Source: Talinum fruticosum
Taxonomy: Eukaryota; Streptophyta; Magnoliopsida; Caryophyllales; Talinaceae
Reading direction: 5' to 3'
DNA: 64,000 nucleotides
Assembly: GCA_021018815.1 (NCBI GenBank)
Contig: JAITYX010000007.1
Coordinates: 7,007,001-7,071,000, forward strand
Shown in pieces: positions 56,600-64,000 of this stretch. The notes under the pieces are model-generated. The model did not search any database and had not been told where the DNA came from. It saw only the letters and a program-made list of their open reading frames with translations. Numbering within the stretch: the stretch's first letter is position 1; each line of letters opens with the position of its first letter. The position numbers and the translations under genes are program-made.

Positions 56600-58619
56600 G
56601 ACTAATGATCCATCTTCTTCTTTGTCACACATCCAGTGAATCAACCCGGCCTCAACATTAATAGGAAAGACCAATTGAGGTTTTTGCTACCCAAAATCTT
56701 CTCATGCTATAAGTCACCACTAACTTCAAATGAAGTGGAACTTGTGCCGAATGTGCTTCATTCTTGAATGTAAGACCGATTCTTGCTCAATGGTATAGCA
56801 CTTTGACTATCACTGTAGAACACTCCATTTCCTTGCTTCGACCCAAGATCTCTAAGAAGTCTTGCAATCAAACCATTTCTTTTCCAGCTTTAGACATGAC
56901 AACATATTCTAACTCTGTTGTAGACATTGCGAGTACACTTTTGAAGTGTTGACATCCAACTTACAATTGTGCCTCCAAGTGTGAAGACATACCCTGTTGT
57001 ACTCTTGCTAGTGTCAAAATCTCCACTTAAATCAGCATCAACGAAGCCTTCAAGCTCAAGCTTGCTCTTTTAGAACACTAGTAAGTACTAGAAGTCCACT
57101 TCAAGTACCTTAGAAGCCATTTCGGAGCTTCCTAATGTGCTTTTCCAAGATTAGCCATAAACCTTGCCAAAGCTCCTACTGCAAAGGCTATATCCAATCT
57201 AGTGCAAACCATGGCATACATCAAGTTTCCAAGCTGTTGAGGCATATAGAAGCTTGTACATGTAATCGTGCTCTTCACTTGTCTTGGGAGACTACTCCTT
57301 AATCAACTTGATATGGTTTGCTATAGCAGGGTATTCCTTGGCTTGGCATCACCAATGTTGAACCGATCCGGAAACTTCATCACATAATCTTCTTGAGATA
57401 ACTTCAAGGTGCCTTTGGACTCATCTTTAGAAATTCTTATGCCGAGAATTTGCTTTGCAGGGCCCAAGTCCTTCATCTCAAATTGTCTTGACATCACTTC
57501 CTTCAATTTGTTGATTTCCATCATACAAAATCCTGTAATTAACATATCATGCACATATAGAAGTAAACCGACATAAGAATCAGCGGAACTTTAGAAGTAA
57601 CAACATTGATCCTTATCACTCTTTTGGAAACCATTGTTACACATGAAGGTTTCAAAATTTAGATATCGTTGCCTTGGTGCTTGCTTCAAACCATATGGCT
57701 ATTTGTGAGCCTACATACCAAGTGCTCCTTCCTAGGAACCTTATAGCCCTTGGTTGCAACATGCACAAATCCTCCTCCAAATCACTACTTAAAAATGTCG
57801 TTTTTACATCCATTTGCTCCAAAAACAAATCTTTAGCTGCAACCAATCTCAAAACAATCCTGATGGTAGTTAGTTTTACAACAACAGAGAAAATTTTAGT
57901 ATAATCAACACCATTATTTTGTGAGAACCCTTAATCATCAATCAAGCCCCGTACCTAGTAATACTATTAGGCTCATTCTTGATCCTATACACCCTTTTGT
58001 TCAACAAAGCTTTCTTATGAGCAGGTAACTCAGTCAATTGGCAAGTATTATTCTTGTCCGAAGCGGTAATCTCCCCATCCATTGCTTGCTTCCACTTGGA
58101 CCAATCACTCACCTGCAAAGCCTCAATGTAGGACTCGACTCACCGAGCATCGGCTAACAAAAGGTAATGTCGAGAAGGAGAATATATTTGTGGAGCTTTA
58201 CCTCTTGTTGACCGTGCTAACCTTCTTAATATGGGTGAAGTCTCAAGATCATCATCATGGCAGGTGTCCGAATCATGCTACGGTTCTTCAACTTGTGGAG
58301 CAATGGGCGACCCATTGTGAGCCTCAAATTTTCCCCTATTCAACGAGATTTCAATGACATCCTTGTTGCCCATACCAGCTCCTACTTGCTCTTTATCAAC
58401 AAAGCTCTGTACCAATCTGTCTTTGTATAACTTAGATTCAACAAAGACAAGCATCACAATGTCTAAACACCTTCTTCCCATCCTAAACTCCATACCCAAA
58501 CAAACCAAACCCATAATCGGGAAAATAACACTTCTTGGACTTAACATCAACTTTGTCCCTCTTTTTGGGCAAAAGTAATTTAAAGATATAATTAAATATT
58601 TTAAAAAGTTAAGGGGCAA
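56600..58619 (-). pseudogene. Copia pol remnant: integrase end, RT, RNase H
   Basis: 58278-58619 (minus) has Phe...Gly-Met-Glu-Phe-Arg-Met-Gly and Glu-Ser-Lys-Leu-Tyr-Lys-Asp-Arg, the region after the integrase core. 57652-57852 has Leu-Glu-Gln-Met-Asp-Val-Lys-Thr-Thr-Phe-Leu, an RT motif where the family has Thr-Ala-Phe-Leu. 57321-57554 has Met-Leu-Ile-Thr-Gly...Phe-Glu-Met-Lys-Asp-Leu-Gly-Pro-Ala and Leu-Lys-Leu-Ser-Gln-Glu-x-Tyr. The Tyr-Val-Asp-Asp catalytic box just before it is degraded to Tyr-Val-His-Asp. RNase H fragments run to 56650. Stops and frame shifts are common. Confidence 0.75.
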
Positions 58620-58620
58620 T

Positions 58621-59460
58621 TAGCAGCGTGAACATGACAAACCCTTATTTTCAATCCTTGTACATGCGATTTTCCGATATTTCTCTTAAGTGTTTTTTAC
58701 AACTTTGTTGACGGTCTTCTCTAAGTTTATTGAAAGTACATGAAGATAATTAATAAAAAAATTGGTAAAAGTTTTGACTAAGTGAGTTATAGTCACTATG
58801 TCACATTTACATACGATAAATAATTATTAATTTTAAATTTTAAAATGATATTTTTAGAAAGTGCCTTTATAATAAGGTATGTTAGTGAGAACTTTACGGA
58901 AATGTTGGAATTGCACATAATTCTTCTATGTTCTTTTCGATCAAATTGTTTTGACGTTTTGGGCTAGATGGGCATGATCAATTAATAAAATTTAATTGAA
59001 AAACAAATTTTCCACACAAAAAAAATTAATGCAATTTAAATTTTATAGGTACGCGACTAATTTGGGACATAAATTTAAACTTGGGACATGAATTTTCTAA
59101 GTGTCCATGTTTGCTTTGTTTATTGAAAGTATCGGACAAGATTTCAACCAATTATCGAAATCATTAGCAACATGTTGCAATTGTGTTGTCACACCACCCG
59201 TCATTGACACTTCAATTGGCGCCAATTTTTTTATTACAAGAAAAATAGAATCAAATTACATCATAGGCAACTAATCAACATTTTTGGAAAGTTTCATTGT
59301 ATGATTTTTGTTTTGAAATGGGCTTAAAATTTCCTTAGAAAGTTTTTGTACCTTGTTTTCCCTCGCTCCCTTTATTTGATGTAAAAGCTACAAATGAAAG
59401 TCGATATATTAGAATTTGAACATAAATCTTGTTAACTAATTGAAATATCTTATTTTCATC
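58621..59460. other. Intergenic, no gene seen
   Basis: AT-rich, no domain or repeat structure recognised. Confidence 0.5.
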
Positions 59461-59464
59461 CCTC

Positions 59465-59612
59465 TCCTAATTAAATTTTTTTATTCAAAGAAGTCCTGAA
59501 GGACAATACAATATAAATGAGAGGGGGACAGACGGGACAATCGAACCCGAGACAAAATATATCCAACAGTTTAGCCTTGACTGATTGCTTGGCTAAAACC
59601 TCATTAGTTCCT
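59465..59612 (-). mobile_element. tRNA-derived SINE candidate
   Basis: On minus, a weak A-box-like region (ttttagccaagcaatcag) is followed by a good B-box (gggttcgattgtcc), then a unique body and a terminal aataaaaaaa. The order and spacing fit a plant SINE with a short A-tail. Clear flanking duplications were not found. Confidence 0.45.
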
Positions 59613-60486
59613 CCCTTATTTGATGTATGTTTAGATTATACAAGGATATATTCTACTGATAATCAAAACAATAATATCTTGTTCCGTGCTTTTGCTTAAC
59701 AAAAGTAACTAATGTCTGGTCACGAGATTTTTGATATGTATAATTAGCTAATATCTAAAAGTTAGTTAACGATAGTTCAGATGATCCAATTTGAACCACC
59801 AAATCGAGCCCTTCATTTCTTCCAGTTTCTATATTATGTACTCTTGGAAAGATATACAAAGCTCACGAAAATCATGTAAGGTGCAAAAACACATATGATT
59901 AAAAAAATATATCCTTTATAACAAGACTAACAAAATATATAAGTAACTTACCAAAATAAATACTTTTATTATTTTTTACTCCTGCTAGTATAATATATTT
60001 TTGTTGATTCCTATATTATCATGCCCTTTTGTGCATCTGAAGAGGGCACAAAAATGTCTCTAATGAGATGAAGAAATTATTTGTGGAGCCCATGCTGAAT
60101 TAACGGTCACATTCATTTTCTAACTTTGACATATTTTCTTTTTCAACTTCTTAAAGACTGCATTGCATTTACTGTTTTCTTTGGAGGCTCTTGTCTGTTT
60201 AGATTCCAAATAACCAAATACAACTAAGCATTTGACATAGAGACCATAGAGTGAATAACATTTTAATACAATCAATACACCTTGCTATGTAGTATTACAA
60301 TCAGACTTCCATTAAATTGGACACAATTACAATGCCCGATAAGCTCTTCACTAACCGACCCCCCAACCCTTGCCCTAAAAAAGGATACTAGATATTGTTG
60401 GGTTTGGAAAAGTTGTACCTGTACTGTGGTTGCACTATAGTTGCACTATAGTTGTCTGTAACTGCAAATTAGCTATATAAATAAGT
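59613..60486. other. Intergenic, no gene seen
   Basis: Contains only a short direct repeat, ttgcactatag (60432 and 60444). No coding region recognised. Confidence 0.5.
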
Positions 60487-60489
60487 TAA

Positions 60490-61063
60490 GTGTATGTTTG
60501 GTAATTATATGACTTATTTACTTTATTTTATTAATTGAATAATTTTTTATTCTATCATTATATTATTTTTTACATAAGTTATACGAGAGTATAAATAACA
60601 TTTATTTTGATAAAAATATTTTTTTATTTTTTTTTTGAAAGAATGGATGGATAAGGTATCTCATCTTTTAACCATTTGTCTTGATAAAATAAGAGTAAAA
60701 TTTTTATTTTTTTCTCACTAAAAAAATTGAATACTACCAAGTAGAGAAAATTAGAAGAAACTAATAATATAATAAAAAATAAAACATAGGACATAAAAAA
60801 AGAAATAGAAATATAAAAAATAATTTTTAAGAAAAATGAATATAAGAAAATAAAAATGAAATAAAAAATTGTTAAAGAAAGAACTATAGCTTTTCTTATA
60901 GGTTGATGGAGAAAGTTGTCTTTCATCAACTTCTTCAAATTATGGAAGCTAACTTTTATGGAAATTAACTTTATAAAAAGTTTCTTTACCAAATATCATG
61001 ATTAGAGAAAGTTTACTAAAATTTTAGGAAAAACTTACCAAAAAGTTATACCAAACGCAACTA
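60490..61063. mobile_element. Tourist-like MITE
   Basis: 574 bp flanked by TAA on both sides (60487-60489, 61064-61066). Ends are gtgtatgtttggtaat and, reverse-complemented, tagttgcgtttggtat. The AT-rich core gives a long hydrophobic frame on minus (60624-60992) that I do not regard as a gene. Confidence 0.55.
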
Positions 61064-61269
61064 TAAGGGAGCATCTTATTTTAAAGATATTGTGAATTGT
61101 TCATGGTAATTAAGAACAACTAATACTTACATGGGGATGACTAACTATACATTTGGGTGACCTTTATTAAACTGATCTTATTACTCCCTTCTAAACTTAA
61201 AAGTCACTCTAAAATATATGTTGAGTCATCTTAAAATGTCTAAAAAATCATATATGATCATAATACTTT

Positions 61270-61390
61270 CATACCTAACCCCCATAAACAATTGATATTA
61301 GATAAGAGTAACTTACTGACTTATGTAAGTCCCAGTTGCATACCTAACCCATAAACAATTGATATTAGATAAGAGTAACTTACTAACTTG
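61270..61390. repeat. Two-copy tandem duplication, 69-bp period
   Basis: catacctaacc followed by cataaacaattgatattag occurs at 61270 and again at 61339, with the second copy cut short. Confidence 0.8.
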
Positions 61391-61880
61391 CTTATTTGAT
61401 TAATGTTGGAACAACAAAGTTCCAACAGATCCTTGTAGCTTATTGTCGGACATTGGTTGGTATTGGATACTGACAATGTGATCTTCAAGGCACATAACTT
61501 GTTCTGGTTGTATGGTTTCTCTACGTAAGACTACTATTAGATAAAAAGCCTTTTTTTTTTTTCTAAATACATTTCATAATCTTATACTGAAGTTGCACAT
61601 CTCCCCACTGTAAAAAATGTTAGTGAAGCCACTACCCAAACTTGACAGTCGAAATTGGTCTTGACTGATTTGTTATTCACTGTGTAGCAGGTAAAAAAAG
61701 TTACTGTAACCAAATACATCGCGGAGATGAATGGGTGACATTATATTGTGTACAACATCAAGCATCTCACATTAACTTATAAGGGACTTGCATTTTTCCC
61801 CTTATGGATTGCCAAAGTCTCGCATAAATAAACACGCAAATCATACAAAAGAAACACACATATGTATACCTACGACCAGA
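61391..61880. other. Probable 3' flank of the 61888 gene
   Basis: No features beyond a T-run at 61550-61562. It lies downstream of the minus-strand stop codon and may include its 3' UTR. Confidence 0.4.
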
Positions 61881-61887
61881 AAATAAG

Positions 61888-62315
61888 TTAGGAAGGATCG
61901 CAGAAGCCAATGTTTTCCACTGCACCAACAGTCTTGGCTCCACGCCGTTTATTTAGGCCTTGCATCAGAGCTCGGTGTAGCAACTGGGTTCGGATGTCCA
62001 TGAACGACCGGACCTTACTTAGCTTCCTCAGACCACTTGAGCTCTTACCCTTCAGTGGGTCAAGCAGGCCTTTGCATTTGCTATTACACTTTGAAACCGG
62101 GTTTTCCTGGGGACACAGATTTGTACTATGTCCGACATCTGCTTTCAAACCTGAGTTTCCTGGTCCTTCTGGGGTTGAATCATAACCGTCATCTTTTTCA
62201 AGGTGTTGCTCCAAATCAGAGTACGTGTATGAACTATAAGATATTTCTGAGCTTGCATCTTCACTATTTGAAACATGCCCTGGGATCAAGATGACATAAA
62301 CAGTGAACCTCCCAG
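61888..62315 (-). CDS. Last exon of an unrecognised plant gene
   Basis: The minus-strand frame is open from a plausible acceptor (ttttcag at 62316-62322) to the stop at 61888, giving about 142 residues. The N-terminal part is Ser/Asp/Glu-rich and probably disordered. The C-terminal 50 residues look conserved: Leu-Arg-Lys-Leu-Ser-Lys-Val-Arg-Ser-Phe-Met-Asp, then Leu-Leu-His-Arg-Ala-Leu, Lys-Arg-Arg, and a final Thr-Val-Gly-Ala-Val-Glu-Asn-Ile-Gly-Phe. I have seen similar plant C-termini but cannot name the protein, so no function is given. There is no in-frame ATG at the exon start, so upstream exons must lie to the right, beyond the LINE fragment and perhaps beyond the window. Confidence 0.55.
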
Positions 62316-62469
62316 CTGAAAAGGGTTGTTCATCATTGAAATTGCAAAGATACTAGTCAAGTTAAAATGATGGCCAAAATTACTTTATACTATTCAATTT
62401 GTTTTAGTATTTAGAAAGTGTTTTACAGGCAAACTCTTGAGATCTTATGGGACCAAATCCAAATTTGCT

Positions 62470-63045
62470 GTAATTTAACAACTGCTAGCGTTCTTCTTAA
62501 GTCTCACAACAGCTTGTTCACTCAAGCTATTACCACTTCTTGAGCCAGGCCGGTCCACCTGGGTGGGCTGCCAGAGCATGGAACCGGCCTGATCAATTCA
62601 CCAAGTTAAATATAAGGATTCCACAATATGAGGATGGGATTGACACAACCTGCAAATTCTGCGATTCAGGAGAGGAAAATGCAGAACATCTGTTTTATCA
62701 ATGTGCATACATTGCCACAATCAGGTCTACTAGGATGCTGAATTGGTTGGGATGCAAAGTAACATGGCTTCTCTTGAACAGTTTCACATTAGGAAAAGAA
62801 GAGAAACGGGGCAAGGTGCCGAGGACCCTGATTTATGTTACAAATGCATCATGCCAGTGCCACCTCGGGATGGAAAGAAACCAAAGGGTGGTGAGATTTG
62901 ATTTTCTATTTGGACTAAATTGCAAGTTTAGCAAATGGAGAGCTTTGGCATTGTAAGTGACTGAATGATGTAATTGCCCTCACTTTGAGGGCTGCTTAAT
63001 GGTTTCAGAGGTAATTAAATTATTTGCTTTGTCACCCCAAAAATA
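62470..63045 (+). mobile_element. 3' end of an L1-type LINE
   Basis: The plus frame at 62540-62956 contains Thr-Thr-Cys-Lys-Phe-Cys-Asp-Ser-Gly-Glu-Glu-Asn-Ala-Glu-His-Leu-Phe-Tyr-Gln-Cys. This is the Cys-x2-Cys-x(n)-His-x4-Cys zinc-binding domain found at the C-terminus of plant LINE reverse transcriptases (zf-RVT). Met-Glu-Arg-Asn-Gln-Arg near the end matches the usual Trp-x-Glu-Arg-Asn-x-Arg. A short 3' UTR follows, ending in an A-rich stretch (63036-63050). The rest of the LINE is missing (5' truncation, as is normal). If the 61888 gene continues rightward, this insertion is in one of its introns. Confidence 0.7.
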
Positions 63046-63050
63046 AAATT

Positions 63051-64000
63051 ATCAAGCAACTCGGATCACGTTCTGGAGCGCTGAAGTGATCCGGATAGCT
63101 TCTTTTTCCACCCCACTTGCCCTCTAAACGATGTCATTTTAAACGCGCCAGTAATTTTTTTTTTTCCTTTCACCATTGGGACTGGGTTTTTTTTCTAAAA
63201 TAAAGGAAAACCACACTGGGCTGGTTTCAGCGCTAGTGTCTGTACCCAATTGTTTTTTTTTTGGGCCGGGGGCGGGGGGGCTGGGGGTTTGGGCAATTTT
63301 TCAGAGCCCAATTTTTTTAGGTGAAGCTCATGTGTATAAATTATTATTTAATTTCTAAAAAATAATTTTTCTTTAATTCTTAATTAAATACCTATGTATA
63401 AATTTTTTATTTAAATTTTGAGAAATTACAAAAACTTATGAATATAAAAACCTTCCATAAAAAAAATAACATAAAAACCAATACAAAAAAAACATAAAAC
63501 TTATTAAATATGTTTAGTGGTAGACTCCATATAAATATTTTAGTTGGTGATCTACAGGATGCGAACGAGAGAGAAAAAAAGTTGGATTATGAGATGTGAA
63601 GGGCTAGACCCCACTTGATGATCCAAAAAATGGATCACTGGCTGCGATGCTCTAAAGCTTGGTGAGACTCGTGGAACGGATTCAGCCAAGTCACCGAACC
63701 AAGATACACAACAAACTCAGACAACTAGTTTAATTTGGCCGCTCAGGTAGTACCAATGCTAGCCCATCTGGGTTTGAATAAAAACTGGGACATATGTTCC
63801 TAGGAGTCGATCACAAGTGTTCTATAATGGATACATATCCAAGTGTTACTTGGACTAGGATATTTTCCATATATTTGAGGATTTTAGTCAAATTTGAAGT
63901 GCTCATATGTCCTACCACATCCTAAGTGTAGTTTGTATAACACAAATACACCAAGGAAAATTAAAGAGACTAACATAGCCTGGCTTAGCAACCTGTGCTT
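63051..64000. other. No gene seen; G-rich tract at 63262-63290
   Basis: AT-rich DNA apart from a short run dominated by G (gggccgggggcggggggg). Possible upstream exons of the 61888 gene cannot be recognised here. Confidence 0.4.

Larger units (their letters stand above)
56068..58620 (-). mobile_element. Second Ty1/copia element, 5'-truncated
   Basis: On minus: integrase C-terminal region, reverse transcriptase, RNase H, purine-rich gagagat and a 518-bp 3' LTR (56068-56585) with perfect tgttgg...ccaaca ends. The gag, protease, integrase core and 5' LTR are missing; similarity stops near 58600. Confidence 0.8.

Noticed and set aside
60624..60992. 122-residue hydrophobic frame resembling a membrane protein
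   Set aside because: It lies entirely inside a Tourist-like MITE; Phe/Ile/Leu richness follows from A/T composition.
1..64000. CRISPR arrays, bacterial-type operons, rRNA or functional tRNA genes
   Set aside because: Nothing of the kind is seen; short regular repeats are microsatellites or transposon subtermini, and tRNA-like words belong to primer sites or SINE candidates.

Overview
The window looks like nuclear DNA of a flowering plant, probably a eudicot. It is AT-rich, has long intergenic stretches, a spliced plant methyltransferase gene, an OVATE-family gene and every usual class of plant transposable element. The species cannot be told from the sequence alone. Intact host coding content is small; more than half of the window is mobile DNA, much of it nested.

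Host genes. (1) A four-exon, COMT-like SAM-dependent O-methyltransferase on + (4947-8369), with a G-box and TATA box just upstream and a foldback element in its 2.1-kb first intron. (2) A single-exon OVATE family protein gene on + (15103-15822). Its conserved ends share one frame and its middle reads in another, so it is broken or carries sequence errors. (3) The last exon of an unrecognised gene on - (61888-62315) that probably continues past the right edge.

Layout. 1-4240: Tat-like Ty3/gypsy remnant on - (gag and protease, no reverse transcriptase seen) with one LTR. 4265-8400: methyltransferase. 8750-14900: a LINE scrap, a CCGAA-rich minisatellite and a long inverted-repeat element. 14900-15850: OFP gene between CT and GA microsatellites. 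16000-25800: MITE field (Stowaway-like, Tourist-like, a three-copy tandem array, a SINE-like unit). 25813-29364: CACTA element bounded by TTA duplications, carrying an inverted duplication of a gene fragment. About 29440-35021: a second CACTA element with TNP2-like remnants and a GC-rich non-autonomous insert. 35218-55492: a TRIM element whose 5' LTR was split by a Ty1/copia element (35399-54471), whose gag was in turn split by a Del/Tekay-type chromovirus (40925-51943). A small hAT element (53678-54354) sits in the copia LTR. 56068-58620: a 5'-truncated second copia element. 58620-61880: intergenic, with a SINE-like unit and a Tourist-like MITE. 62470-63045: 3' end of a LINE.

The most interesting object is inside the first CACTA element: two roughly 210-bp arms in inverted orientation, about 23 bp apart. 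Both derive from the ATPase domain of a NO VEIN/sacsin-like gene. This is the structure expected of a young hairpin-RNA or proto-microRNA locus. The nested retrotransposons are also informative, because each insertion can be delimited to the base from its target-site duplication.
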